A stretch of DNA of 64,000 nt, from contig NZ_FOUD01000004.1 in NCBI RefSeq assembly GCF_900114765.1, positions 124,001 through 188,000 on the forward strand, written 5' to 3'. Positions within the stretch are counted from its first letter, which is position 1, and each line of letters opens with the position of its first letter. The position numbers and the translations under genes are program-made. This DNA comes from Halopseudomonas pachastrellae. GTDB lineage: Bacteria > Pseudomonadota > Gammaproteobacteria > Pseudomonadales > Pseudomonadaceae. The notes beneath the pieces were generated by a model. It searched no databases, was not told where the DNA came from, and was given only the letters and a program-made list of their open reading frames with translations. This document shows positions 44,154-53,120 of the stretch, in pieces.

Positions 44154-45068
44154 TCAGGGGCGTGGAGCAGGGTTGTGCTGCAGCTCCAGGTCTTGAATCA
44201 GGTCGCCCAGATCCTCCTCCATCAGCCGTCGCAGCTCCGCCTCGTATTCTTCAATCGAGCCGGAAAGGTCCAGAATAATCTCTACCCGGCGGTTGAGCGC
44301 TCTGTTTTCCGGTGAGTCGTTGTCGGCGCGCGGGCGGGTTTCGGCGTAGCCCTGCACGCGGATGCGCTCCGGCAGGATGCTGTCATCCAGTAGCAGGGCG
44401 TTGGCCACTGACGAGGCGCGCGCAGCCGACAGGTCCCAGTTGGACTGGAAGCGGTTGGTGTGGATCGGGATGTTGTCTGTGTGGCCTTCAATGGTGACCT
44501 CACCCGGCAGCTCGGCAAGCACCTCGGCGATGCGGTCGAGCATGGCGTGAAAGTCTTCGGTCATGTCGGCGGAACCGGACGGGAACGAGCCTTTTTCCTC
44601 AACCCGAATGATAATCCGTTTGCGGTCGTGCTCCAGCTGGATGCGCCCCTCCTGCAGCTCGTTCTCCAGCACATCGCGCAAGGCGTCGACGCTGGTATCG
44701 ACCTGCTGTTCGGTGGTGCTCTGCACCTGTTCCTGCAACTCGGTTTCCATCTCAGCGCGCAGCGTTTCCAGCTGCGGTGCTTCCTGTGTCGTTTGCTGGC
44801 GCACGCTGTCGACCGGCGTGGGTTCGGGTTTGCCGGGGGAGAAGTTGTCAAAGATCGGGCTGGTACCCATCGGAATGTCCAGTACCGGGACGTCACGCTG
44901 TACGCCAAATGCCTTGGACAGCTCGCCGGCGATCTGCTTGAACTTCTGCGCGTCGATTTCAGAGAACGACAGCAGCAGTACGAAAAAGCACATCAGCAGC
45001 GACATCAGGTCGGCGAAGGTCATGACCCACGCCGGGATGCCGGGGCTATCGTCTTCCTGTTCTTCCAT
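44154..45068 (-). CDS. pomB: Sodium-type flagellar stator protein PomB (MotB family)
   Basis: A 304-residue stator B subunit. A single transmembrane segment starts with the ion-binding Asp20 in TFADLMSLLMCFFVLLLSFSE (shown in part); this and FKQIAGELSKAFGVQ, IPMGTSPIF and PGKPEPTPVD follow Vibrio PomB closely. The C-terminal OmpA-like peptidoglycan-binding domain has EGHTDNIPI and NWDLSAARA. A Cys in the membrane segment and the plug-like linker are as in sodium-driven stators. Overlaps the pomA stop by one base. Ion preference is inferred from resemblance. Confidence 0.88.
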   Translation of the reverse strand: MEEQEDDSPGIPAWVMTFADLMSLLMCFFVLLLSFSEIDAQKFKQIAGELSKAFGVQRDVPVLDIPMGTSPIFDNFSPGKPEPTPVDSVRQQTTQEAPQLETLRAEMETELQEQVQSTTEQQVDTSVDALRDVLENELQEGRIQLEHDRKRIIIRVEEKGSFPSGSADMTEDFHAMLDRIAEVLAELPGEVTIEGHTDNIPIHTNRFQSNWDLSAARASSVANALLLDDSILPERIRVQGYAETRPRADNDSPENRALNRRVEIILDLSGSIEEYEAELRRLMEEDLGDLIQDLELQHNPAPRP

Positions 45069-45844
45069 CAGGCGTCCTGCGCCTCGCCGCCGGCAGCCTT
45101 GTCGCGCTTGTTCTCGGGCAGGTAGCTACGCAGCAATTGTTCGATGACGCGTGGGTTGGTGCCTTCCTGAATGGCCAGAATGGCGTCGATCCACAGCGCT
45201 TGCATGCGCGCTTCTTCAGTCATGCGCAGGTTCAGCTTGTCGGCGATAGGCAGGCAAATCATGGTCGCCAGCATGGCGCCGTAGAGCGTGGTCAGTAGGG
45301 CGACCGCCATTGCCGGGCCGATGGACTTTGGGTCTTCCATGTTCGAAAGCATTTGCACCAGGCCGATCAGTGTTCCAATCATGCCCATGGCCGGGCCTAC
45401 GTCGCCCAGCGCCGAGAACACCTTGGCACCCCAGCGGTTGCGGTCCAGCGTCAGCACGCGTTCTTTTTCCAGGATCGCTTTCACGGTTTCCTGCGGATGG
45501 CCATCAATCAGCAGTTGGATGCCGCTGGCTAGAAAGGGTTGGGAGATTTCTTTCTCTTCCAGTGCCAGCAGGCCTTGCTTGCGGGCCAGGGTGGCCAGTT
45601 CGACCAGTTCGCTGATGCTGGCCTCGGTGTCGGGCAGCTTGAAGCGGAAAGCGCGACCGGCAACTTTAATGGCGCCAATAAATTGACTGACATTGAATTT
45701 GGCAAGCACCACGAACAGGCTGCCGCCGATGACGATCAGCAACGAGGGCACGTTGAAGAATACCTGAGCGCCAGTACCCAGTAGGATGGATGCGGCAATG
45801 ATGCCGATGGCGCCGATAAGACCTATCAGGGTTGCGAGATCCAA
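45068..45844 (-). CDS. pomA: Sodium-type flagellar stator protein PomA (MotA family)
   Basis: A 258-residue, four-transmembrane stator A subunit. The start MDLATLIGLIGA, VFFNVPSLLIVIGGSLFVVLAKF, GDVGPAMGMIGTLIGLVQML and the DPKSIGPAMAVALLTTLYGA stretch closely parallel Vibrio PomA. Charged cytoplasmic-loop residues that touch FliG are present. The start is an unusual TTG with AGGAG 7 bases upstream. No ATG upstream fits. It forms the stator with PomB and may coexist with a MotAB or MotCD pair elsewhere. Confidence 0.88.
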   Translation of the reverse strand: MDLATLIGLIGAIGIIAASILLGTGAQVFFNVPSLLIVIGGSLFVVLAKFNVSQFIGAIKVAGRAFRFKLPDTEASISELVELATLARKQGLLALEEKEISQPFLASGIQLLIDGHPQETVKAILEKERVLTLDRNRWGAKVFSALGDVGPAMGMIGTLIGLVQMLSNMEDPKSIGPAMAVALLTTLYGAMLATMICLPIADKLNLRMTEEARMQALWIDAILAIQEGTNPRVIEQLLRSYLPENKRDKAAGGEAQDA

Positions 45845-46098
45845 CAGGGACTCCTGGAACTGAACGACGGGTTGACAGCCAAAGAGGCTTCACGCGGGCT
45901 ATATCGGGTTGCCGATCGGTACTGCCTGCCCACATGCTAGCGCATTGCCGGGTGAATGCACTGGCGGGTCTACCTGAGCTGTTGGCTCGCGGAATTGATC
46001 GGCGCCCCACACTGTCTATTCTATGTGGGCTTGGCGATATTGCAAACGCCCGATTAGTAGCATATTCGCTGCGCTGAGGGCTCGGAAGGAGAGTATTC

Positions 46099-46815
46099 AT
46101 GTCTGCTGTTGCACGTTGTTCCTTGTGGTCGCTGCTGGCGGCGGCGCTGATTGCGCTGGCTCTGGGCTTTGTCGGCGTCAGTTTGAAGACCGGTCTGCTG
46201 GAGTTTCGCGGGGCCGACCGGGTTGTGAGTGTCAAGGGGTTGGCGGAGCGGGAAGTGGCTGCTGATCTGGCCCTTTGGCCTGTGAACTTCAGCGTCAGCG
46301 GCGACAGCCTTGATCGCCTGCAGAGCGATATCGAGACCCAGCAGGGGCTGGTGCGCTCGTTCCTGCTGCTAAAGGGTTTTACCGAGGCTGATATTCAACT
46401 GTCGGTGCCCAAGATTGTCGACCAGCACGCCAACAGTTACGGCGCCAATCTGCCGCCTGAGCGCTACCGTGCCGAGGTCACTGTGCTGGTGCGCACCCAG
46501 GATGTGGATGCGGTGAAGGCCGGCATGCAGAGCGTCGGCGAGCTGGTCAAGTCGGGCGTCGCCCTGACCCAGAGCTATGAGTTTCAGCCCAGCTTTATCT
46601 TTACTCAGCTTGAGTCAATCAAGCCGGAGATGATTGCTGATGCCACTGCCGACGCCAGGGCGGCGGCCGACCAGTTTGCCCGTGACTCTGGCAGCAAGGT
46701 TGGCAGCATTCGTCGTGCAACCCAGGGCTACTTCTCGATCAACGACGTTGACCCATTCACCCCTGAGGTCAAGCGCATCCGGGTGGTCACCAATATCGAC
46801 TACAGCCTGGAGTGA
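46099..46815 (+). CDS. SIMPL-domain (DUF541) periplasmic/membrane-anchored protein
   Basis: A 238-residue protein with an N-terminal hydrophobic anchor (SLLAAALIALALGFVGV) and a SIMPL domain (VVSVKGLAEREVAADLALWPV, given in part, and IRVVTNIDY at the end). SIMPL proteins are periplasmic and of poorly defined function, sometimes linked to outer-membrane or oxidative-stress phenotypes. It starts 254 bases beyond pomA and overlaps the convergent hydrolase gene by 16 bases. No function is assigned. Confidence 0.82.
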   Translation: MSAVARCSLWSLLAAALIALALGFVGVSLKTGLLEFRGADRVVSVKGLAEREVAADLALWPVNFSVSGDSLDRLQSDIETQQGLVRSFLLLKGFTEADIQLSVPKIVDQHANSYGANLPPERYRAEVTVLVRTQDVDAVKAGMQSVGELVKSGVALTQSYEFQPSFIFTQLESIKPEMIADATADARAAADQFARDSGSKVGSIRRATQGYFSINDVDPFTPEVKRIRVVTNIDYSLE

Positions 46816-47585
46816 GCATGACGGCAGACAAAGTCGTCGATCTGGCTGGGCCAGGCCTGCAGCGCGCCGGCACTGTCGATGATCTGCAGCTCGGCCAGCG
46901 GTAGCGCCGCTGCCAGCTGCTCTGCCGTTTCCAGTGGGTGGATGGGGTCGTCGCGCCAGCCCAGTATCAGTGTGGGGATGCGCAGCTGGAGCAGGGTTTC
47001 AGGTGCGGGCAGATCGCACTGGCAGGCGGCGTCGAGTATCGCCATCAGGTTACCCTGCTGCATCGTTGCCAACGCCTGCTGTGAGGCATTGGCATGTGCC
47101 GGGTGCGCGGCCAGCAACCAGTCGGGCAGGGCGGGGTTCTGCGCTGCGAGGCCGACCAGGCTGGCAAGCCCGCGTTGCTCAATGATGCGCTGCATCTGCC
47201 GGTAGCGGCGTATCTGCGCCGGGCGGGTACGCCAGGCTGTTGGCGGCGTCGCCAAGATCAGGCAGCTCACCTTGTCCGGTGCCTGCATCGCTGCCAGCAA
47301 CGCGCTGGCCGAGCCCATGGAGTGTCCACCCAGGGCAATACTGCTTTCTGACTGGGCTCTCGCTATGGCCAGCATGTCTGCCGCCTGGGCTGACCACAGA
47401 TAATGCGCCACGTCCACGCTGCCTGGGGACTGGCCATGCCCACGCGCATCAAAGCGCACCCGGCGTACCTTGCTGCCACATTCTGGGTGGAACCAGCCGG
47501 TGCGACTTTCAAAGTCCATTGAATGCATCAGGCCGTGGGCCCAGGTGAGTGTCGGGCCGGTCCCCGAAATGGTGGTGTTGAGCAT
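46800..47585 (-). CDS. Alpha/beta hydrolase
   Basis: A 261-residue alpha/beta hydrolase with oxyanion-hole motif WAHGLMHSMD, VRFDARGHGQS, nucleophile Ser in GGHSMGSAS, and a terminal-region Asp (GWRDDPIHP). A clear catalytic His near the end is not obvious (the stretch after IIDSAG is short), so the enzyme may be atypical. I chose ATG 47585 because all in-frame starts further upstream (47621, 47654) fall in or beside a decayed copy of a mobile-element end (47596-47657). The substrate is unknown. Confidence 0.72.
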   Translation of the reverse strand: MLNTTISGTGPTLTWAHGLMHSMDFESRTGWFHPECGSKVRRVRFDARGHGQSPGSVDVAHYLWSAQAADMLAIARAQSESSIALGGHSMGSASALLAAMQAPDKVSCLILATPPTAWRTRPAQIRRYRQMQRIIEQRGLASLVGLAAQNPALPDWLLAAHPAHANASQQALATMQQGNLMAILDAACQCDLPAPETLLQLRIPTLILGWRDDPIHPLETAEQLAAALPLAELQIIDSAGALQAWPSQIDDFVCRHAHSRL

Positions 47586-47595
47586 GTCTGTATCG

Positions 47596-47657
47596 CTAGG
47601 GGCTGTCGCTGTTTCGTTCATCCGCTTGCCGGAGGTCATTTTTCGGCCAGGCAAGGC
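47596..47657 (-). repeat. Solo end of the MITE-like element
   Basis: This 62-base stretch matches, on the opposite strand, the right end of the element at 56257-56527 (terminal repeat CTAG...GTTTCGTTCATCCGC, then the inner GGCCGAAAAATG...GCCTTGCC arm). Only one end is present. It looks like a decayed or partial copy inserted at the 5' side of the hydrolase gene. Confidence 0.75.
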
Positions 47658-47746
47658 CGAAACGCCAGATTAACAGACGGGAATGCCGCTGACAGGCTCT
47701 GGGTGGCGGATTAGACTGTCTGCCTTGTTTTGGGGGAGTTTACCGG

Positions 47747-48625
47747 ATGGAGTTGTTACCTTGGGCGCATGCAGTGAGCGCCGGATTTACCCTGCGTGGG
47801 TGGCATACCTGGCCCAGTGGCAAGCCGTTGCTGCATTTTTTACATGGCAATGGTTTTTGTACGCGCACCTATGAGCCGATGCTGGCGCTGCTGACCGAGC
47901 ACTTTGACCTCTGGCTGTGCGACCTGCAGGGGCATGGCCAGAGCGATCATGGCGAGCGCTTTGTTGGCTGGAATCGTAACGCTGAGGCGGCTGCCGAGGC
48001 GTTTCGGGCTGGGCGTGAGCAATTTGGTGAGGTGCCAAGCCTGGCCTGCGGGCACAGCTTTGGCGGCGTGCTCAGTGCCTTGATGATGGCAGCTGACCCG
48101 GCGCTGTTCCAGCGGGCGGTGCTGCTTGATCCGGTGCTCTTTCCGCCCGCACTGATCGCTCTGCGTCGCGGGCTGGGGCTGGTGGGGTTAAATGATCATG
48201 CGGTTGCCAAGCGAGCAGCCGCCCGGCGTGATTACTGGCCGGATCGCACCGCTGCGCATGCCGGCTTGCATAATCGCGGCATGTTTCGTGGTTGGGATGA
48301 AACCGCCTTTGAGGCGCATATCTCCCATGCGCTGCGTGAGCGCCCGGGAGGTGGTGTTGAGCTGTGCTGCCGGCCCAGTCGCGAGGCTGAGGTGTTTCGC
48401 ACCATGCCAAAGGGGCTCTGGTCGTCACTGCGCCGCCTGAAAACCCCAACCCGCATCGTCTACGGTGACCGTACCTATCCGTTTGTCATTCAGTCAGCCC
48501 GCCGACTGGCTGTCAGCAACAGCCAGGTCAGCGCGCATCAGACCGCCGGCGGGCACTGTTTTATGCTGGAGCATCCGGCTGCGGCGGCCGCGCAGGTGGT
48601 CGAATTCCTGAACCCCCGTCGTTGA
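47747..48625 (+). CDS. Alpha/beta hydrolase
   Basis: A 292-residue alpha/beta hydrolase. The oxyanion motif FLHGNGFCTRTY, CDLQGHGQSDHG, nucleophile Ser in CGHSFGGVLS, acid Asp in YGDRTYPF and His in GGHCFMLEHP make a complete catalytic set. ATG 47747 follows GGGGGAG by 8 bases. The 3' end overlaps the convergent antiporter gene by 65 bases. The substrate is unknown. Confidence 0.83.
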   Translation: MELLPWAHAVSAGFTLRGWHTWPSGKPLLHFLHGNGFCTRTYEPMLALLTEHFDLWLCDLQGHGQSDHGERFVGWNRNAEAAAEAFRAGREQFGEVPSLACGHSFGGVLSALMMAADPALFQRAVLLDPVLFPPALIALRRGLGLVGLNDHAVAKRAAARRDYWPDRTAAHAGLHNRGMFRGWDETAFEAHISHALRERPGGGVELCCRPSREAEVFRTMPKGLWSSLRRLKTPTRIVYGDRTYPFVIQSARRLAVSNSQVSAHQTAGGHCFMLEHPAAAAAQVVEFLNPRR

Positions 48626-50180
48626 GTAGGGCACTGCGCTCCTGAATGCTGCGGGCCACGTGTTCGGCGAGGCCGGTGCCGGCCTCGCTCATGGTCAGGT
48701 AAGTGTGGTCGGCGCCGGCCTGAATGATGCGCCGGGCGATGTCCTCGTACATGGCGTGAGAGACGATCAGACCGTCAAAACCGCGGCCACGCAGGTTGTG
48801 CACGGTGATGGTCTTGGCCTCTGCATCGTTCATGGCCAGGATGACCGAGTGAATGTTGGGCATATCCAGGTTCTGCCAGAACACCGGGTCCTCGGCATCG
48901 GCGAACAGGGCGCGGCGGCCAGCCTGCAGGCTGGTTTCCACGGCAACCGGGTCGGAGTCCAGCGCTATCACCCGGTAGCCCTTTTCCGACAGGTTGTCGT
49001 AGGCCGCCCGACCGGTCCGGCCCAGCCCCATGATTAGAATCTGCGCGTCATCCAGGGTGATTGGTTGCTCGTCTGGGTGGCGTATGTCGCGCTCAAAGCG
49101 GGTGAGTAGCGGCGCTATATGTTCATAAATACCGTGAACGATCCGGTTCAGCGGAGCGGATATCACAAAGGAAAAGGCCACGGTCAGCGCCAGTGGTACC
49201 AGCCATTGCGGCAGTACCAGGCTGGCCATGATCAGGCCGAACTCGCTGTAGTTGGTCAGCGTCAGGCTGCTCAGAAACGCGCTGCGTGCGCGCAGCTTGA
49301 AGCCAACGAAGAGCAGGAAGAACAGCGCGCTTTTCAGCGGCAGCAGCAAGGTCATGACCAGCGCGAACATGAGTGCGTGGTGATCGGGCAAGCCGCCCAG
49401 ACCAATCTGCAGGAAAAAGCCGACCAGAAATATCTCTTTCAGGCTCCACAGAGACTGGGACAGCTCGCCAGCGCGCTTGTGGCCGGCCAGCATGGCGCCG
49501 AACGCCAGCGCACCCAGCTCGGAACTCAGCCCCAGCTTTTCAAAGCCGGCGCCGCCGACAACCAGTGCCAGCAGTAGCCCCAGCAACACCATCAGCTCTT
49601 CGTGGCCGCTCAAATCGAGCAGCTTGTAGAGAATGGGTTTGCACAGCGGCAGGATCAGCACCATCAGAGCCCAGCTCGACGGGCTCTTGCCGCTGGCAAT
49701 GCTGATGGCCACCAGGGCGATCAGGTCCTGCATGATGAGTACGCCAATCGCGACCCGGCCGTGGAAGGCACGCAGTTCGCGTTTGCCCTCCAACACCTTG
49801 GCTGCCAGTACGGTGCTGGAGAACGAGAGTGCCATCGCCAGCAGGGAGGCTTCGCCCAGCGGCAGCTCAAGCAGATAGAGGAAGGCGGGCAGAAAGAGTG
49901 CGGTAGACAGGCCAAAGTGCAGCAGGCTGCCACCCACCACTTCGGGCCGCACCAGGTTCTTGACCTTCAGTTTCAGGCCAACGGTGAACAGCAATAGCAG
50001 CACACCCAGGTGCGCAATGTGCGAGAGAATGTAGCTGTCGTCCGGGCCAACGCCAACGCGCTCGCCCAGAAGCGAGAGGGCAAAACCGGCGCCCAGGTAA
50101 CCAATCAGTGGGGGCAGGCCGACCTGCTTGAGCAGCAGGCCCAGGCCAAAGGCAAAGGCAATCCAGACAGCTTCAATCAC
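48561..50180 (-). CDS. Kef/YbaL-type cation:proton antiporter with TrkA-N domain
   Basis: A 539-residue CPA2 transporter. About 11-12 membrane segments in the first 380 residues (LPPLIGYLGAGFALSL, FSSTVLAAKVL, IMQDLIALVAI) are followed by a cytoplasmic RCK/TrkA-N Rossmann domain (ILIMGLGRTGRAAYDNL). The Asp in the IMQD motif is the expected ion-binding residue. It starts with GTG. It probably exchanges K+ or Na+ for protons. Its position beside the ectoine operon suggests an osmotic or ionic role by association only. Confidence 0.83.
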   Translation of the reverse strand: MIEAVWIAFAFGLGLLLKQVGLPPLIGYLGAGFALSLLGERVGVGPDDSYILSHIAHLGVLLLLFTVGLKLKVKNLVRPEVVGGSLLHFGLSTALFLPAFLYLLELPLGEASLLAMALSFSSTVLAAKVLEGKRELRAFHGRVAIGVLIMQDLIALVAISIASGKSPSSWALMVLILPLCKPILYKLLDLSGHEELMVLLGLLLALVVGGAGFEKLGLSSELGALAFGAMLAGHKRAGELSQSLWSLKEIFLVGFFLQIGLGGLPDHHALMFALVMTLLLPLKSALFFLLFVGFKLRARSAFLSSLTLTNYSEFGLIMASLVLPQWLVPLALTVAFSFVISAPLNRIVHGIYEHIAPLLTRFERDIRHPDEQPITLDDAQILIMGLGRTGRAAYDNLSEKGYRVIALDSDPVAVETSLQAGRRALFADAEDPVFWQNLDMPNIHSVILAMNDAEAKTITVHNLRGRGFDGLIVSHAMYEDIARRIIQAGADHTYLTMSEAGTGLAEHVARSIQERSALLNDGGSGIRPPARPPQPDAPA

Positions 50181-50218
50181 AACAGCATTCCGTTATCGGG
50201 TTATTCCTGTTGACCGAC

Positions 50219-50260
50219 TATAACGCACAAACCCGGCCTGAGCCGGGTTTGTGCGTTATA
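50219..50260 (-). terminator. Long perfect hairpin after the ectoine operon
   Basis: A 19-base perfect inverted repeat (TATAACGCACAAACCCGGC and its complement) around a 4-base loop lies 15 bases downstream of the ask stop. The inner AAACCCGGC/GCCGGGTTT part is terminator-like. It probably ends the ect-ask transcript and may work on both strands. Confidence 0.8.
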
Positions 50261-50275
50261 CGATTACCGATGGGA

Positions 50276-51706
50276 TCAGGCGGCGACGATCACATCGCCG
50301 TGATTTTCCGGCTCGATCAGTGCGCGGTGCAGCGCAGCAATCGCGGCGTCGTAGTCTTCTTCCTGAACCACGCACTGCATCTCGACCTGGCGGATCGACT
50401 GGTGCACCGCCTGGATGCTGATACCAGCCTCGGCCAGGGCTGCCACGGTCTTGGCCAAGATGCCTTTGACCTTGAGGTCCGAGCCGATCGCCGAGACGAT
50501 GGCGATGTTATGGACGTTGACCTCGGCCATCGGGTAGCGCTCTTCGATCAGGCGCGAGGCGCGGTTGATCATCTTGCGTGAACCGGAGATGTAGTAGGTG
50601 ATGCTGTTGGCATCCGAGTCCTTGTTCACCACGTACAGCTTGAGCTTGCGCAGCAGCTTGGTGATTTCCAGATCGTACTCCACGTCACCCAGCATCTCCT
50701 GGTCGAAGACTTCGATGCCAAACACGTCCTTGCGGCCGGCGATGATCTCGACGCAGGGCTTCTCGCTGCAGTAGTCCTGGCTGATCAGCGTGCCGCCGTG
50801 GTCCGGCTCAAAGGCATTTTTGATGCGCAGGTGAATACCGGCCCGGCGCAGCGTGCGCGCCGCCTTGGGGTGGATTGCTTCCATACCCAGGTTGGACAGC
50901 TGGTCTGCGACGTCATAGTTGGTGCGGCCAATGGTGACCACCTTGTCGACACCGACCAGGGTCGGGTCGGCGCTGGAGAGGTGATATTCCTTGTGGATGA
51001 TCGCCTCGCTGGCGCCAGTGGCTGCGGCGATCTGGGCGAAGGTAATTTCGCTGTAGCCGCGGTCAAAGGTATTCATCAGGCCTTCGCTGCAGTGGGTGTA
51101 GCCAGTCGCTACTACCAGTTCGCGGCTGATGTCGATGCCGTCGAAGCTGTCACGCACCATGTCCTGGAAGCTCTTGGGCTCGCGCTGGTTCCAGCCGGTC
51201 AGGTCAGCCAGGCGGGCATTGATGCCGCGCTTTTTCAGTGCCAGTACGGTATTGAAGGCGCTGTGCGCTTCACCCAGCGAGGCCAGCATTTCACGCACCT
51301 TCATCAGGTGCTCAGTCAGCTGGAAGTGACCGTAGGAGCACAGCTGCTGCAGGCTGACCATGCAGTCGCGTACGTCGCTGATGCGGCCTTCGATGAAGCG
51401 GTTGGCCGCTTGCAGCTCGTATTCACCGGTGAACAGCTCGGCGTTCTTGTCGAGCATGGCTTGCTGGACGGCGTCCAGCGCCTCGAGCCAGGCGTCCTCG
51501 TTATGGGCGTCGGCAAAGCGCTCGTACACACCGGGCTCGCCGGTTTTCTTGTGTTCGAGCAGCATGTTGGTCATACCGCTGTAGGCAGAGACAACGAAAA
51601 CACGCTGGTACAGCTCGGTACCCTGACGTTGGCCAATGAAAATGTTGTTCAGTACTTCCTCAAAGCGGCTCATTGAGGTGCCGCCGATTTTCTCTACTGT
51701 ATGCAT
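50276..51706 (-). CDS. ask: Specialised aspartate kinase of ectoine operon (Ask_Ect)
   Basis: A 476-residue aspartokinase with the N-terminal kinase motif VEKIGGTSMSRF (KxGGTS type), VVSAYSGMT and two C-terminal ACT domains (VVNKDSDANSITYYIS, IAIVSAIGSDLKVKGILAK). It makes aspartyl phosphate, the entry to aspartate-semialdehyde used by EctB. Dedicated, feedback-insensitive Ask_Ect enzymes cluster with ect genes. Last gene of ectABCD-ask. The start is ATG 51706 because conserved sequence begins there. Confidence 0.93.
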   Translation of the reverse strand: MHTVEKIGGTSMSRFEEVLNNIFIGQRQGTELYQRVFVVSAYSGMTNMLLEHKKTGEPGVYERFADAHNEDAWLEALDAVQQAMLDKNAELFTGEYELQAANRFIEGRISDVRDCMVSLQQLCSYGHFQLTEHLMKVREMLASLGEAHSAFNTVLALKKRGINARLADLTGWNQREPKSFQDMVRDSFDGIDISRELVVATGYTHCSEGLMNTFDRGYSEITFAQIAAATGASEAIIHKEYHLSSADPTLVGVDKVVTIGRTNYDVADQLSNLGMEAIHPKAARTLRRAGIHLRIKNAFEPDHGGTLISQDYCSEKPCVEIIAGRKDVFGIEVFDQEMLGDVEYDLEITKLLRKLKLYVVNKDSDANSITYYISGSRKMINRASRLIEERYPMAEVNVHNIAIVSAIGSDLKVKGILAKTVAALAEAGISIQAVHQSIRQVEMQCVVQEEDYDAAIAALHRALIEPENHGDVIVAA

Positions 51707-51772
51707 AGTCCTGGTTTCTGTCTTTGGTGAATTCGGTCCTGCCACCAGCAGGTCGGGAGCCTCATGCTCCCG

Positions 51773-52687
51773 TTATTGATAACGCTGCGACGCTATGCGC
51801 AGCGGCGTTACCGGGCCGCGTTCGGCCACAAATGCCGGTCTGGGTGTATCTGCCCCGAAAGGCTCGACCGGCAGATTATCCACGTGGTTGTACACGTAGA
51901 ACAGGTTGCTGCGTGGATCCGGCGTAATATTACTGTTGGAGCCGTGCAGCGTGTTGCAGTCAAACAGTACCACCGAGCCGGCCTGGCCGGTTGCGGCGGT
52001 GATGCCGCCTTCGCTGACCATGTCGGCGAGGCTGGCGTCATCCGGTACCCCCAGCTCCTGCTTGCGCAGGGAGCGGCGGTAGTGCTCGTCCGGCGTTTCA
52101 CCCACACAGCTGATGAAGTAGCGGTGTGAACCCGGTACCAGCAGTAGCGGACCGTTGCAGGGTGAGTTGTCGGTGAGCAGGATGGAGCAGCTGATGGTGC
52201 GCATGCGCGGTAGTCCATCCTCGGCGTGCCAGGTTTCAAAGTCGGAGTGCCAGTAGAACTCCTTGCCCTTGAAGCCAGGCTTGAGATTCAGACGCGACTG
52301 ATGCACGTACAGGTCACCATCGAGTAGATGCTGAATCTTGGCGGCGATGCGTTCGTCTGCTGCTACTCTGGCGAACAGCTCGCTGCTCTGGTGAATCGCG
52401 AACAGCGAGCGCAGTGCGCCGCTGTCCGGTTCGCGTATCGCAGCGTCACTGGCAAGAATGCCTTTGTCGCTGCGTAACCGTTCAACCTCTCGGCGGAAAA
52501 CGGCAACTTCCTCCGCGCTGAAAGCGTTGGGCAGCAGCAGGAAACCGTCACGTTCAAACTGGTCTATCTGCTGCGCCGTCAGCGGCGCTTCGCGGTCATG
52601 GCGCCGATAGCTTATCGGGTCAATTCGCTCGTGCCAGCGGGGCTGGTCTTGGCGGCGTGTGGGATACAGGTCAACCGCTGCCGTCAT
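51773..52687 (-). CDS. ectD: Ectoine 5-hydroxylase
   Basis: A 304-residue non-heme iron(II)/2-oxoglutarate dioxygenase. The iron triad is visible as H147 and D149 in FYWHSDFETWH and H248 in NTLHGSNSNI, matching known EctD positions. The EctD signature stretch around 140-165 is intact. It converts ectoine to 5-hydroxyectoine, so the organism should make both solutes. Located 30 bases after ectC. Confidence 0.97.
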   Translation of the reverse strand: MTAAVDLYPTRRQDQPRWHERIDPISYRRHDREAPLTAQQIDQFERDGFLLLPNAFSAEEVAVFRREVERLRSDKGILASDAAIREPDSGALRSLFAIHQSSELFARVAADERIAAKIQHLLDGDLYVHQSRLNLKPGFKGKEFYWHSDFETWHAEDGLPRMRTISCSILLTDNSPCNGPLLLVPGSHRYFISCVGETPDEHYRRSLRKQELGVPDDASLADMVSEGGITAATGQAGSVVLFDCNTLHGSNSNITPDPRSNLFYVYNHVDNLPVEPFGADTPRPAFVAERGPVTPLRIASQRYQ

Positions 52688-52717
52688 TAATCCTCCTTTA
52701 TATGGGTTGTCGGGGCC

Positions 52718-53107
52718 TCAGCTGTTATCGACGGGGTATACCCCGTCTTTGTCGTGTACTTCCTTGCCGCTCAGTGGCGGATTGAATACGCAGGCCATTT
52801 TCATGTCCTCGGTACCGCCACGCAGCATGTGCTCGTCGTGCTTGTCCAGGATGTACAGGGTGCCGGGACGGATTTGATATACCTTGCCGTCCGACAGGGT
52901 TTCGATCTCACCGTTCCCGCTCATGCAATAGACCGACTCCAGGTGGTTCTTGTAGTGGATGTGGGTCTCTTTATTGGCGTAGATGGTGGTGATGTGGAAA
53001 GAAAACCCCATCTGGTCGTCCTTGAGCAGCATCCGGGTGCTTTCCCAGGTCTCGGTGGCGACGCGGCGTTCGGAGTTTTCGCATTCTTCCAGTGTACGTA
53101 CGATCAT
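52718..53107 (-). CDS. ectC: Ectoine synthase
   Basis: A 129-residue cupin starting [33 protein letters not shown] and [13 protein letters not shown] carry the cupin metal/substrate residues of EctC. It cyclises N-gamma-acetyl-diaminobutyrate to ectoine. Length is standard. The frame extends upstream, but GAGGA 8 bases before ATG 53107 and family length fix the start. Confidence 0.97.
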   Translation of the reverse strand: MIVRTLEECENSERRVATETWESTRMLLKDDQMGFSFHITTIYANKETHIHYKNHLESVYCMSGNGEIETLSDGKVYQIRPGTLYILDKHDEHMLRGGTEDMKMACVFNPPLSGKEVHDKDGVYPVDNS

Positions 53108-53120
53108 GTTGTCTGTTTCC

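Noticed and set aside
44460-45125. 221-residue open frame on the plus strand
   Set aside because: Antisense to pomB; pomB carries the OmpA-like and stator motifs.
46800-47654. Longer start for the minus-strand hydrolase at 47621 or 47654
   Set aside because: Those codons lie in or beside the repeat remnant, and no good ribosome site is seen. 47585 is preferred but not proven.
50798-51676. 292-residue open frame on the plus strand
   Set aside because: Antisense to the aspartokinase gene, with no recognisable motif.
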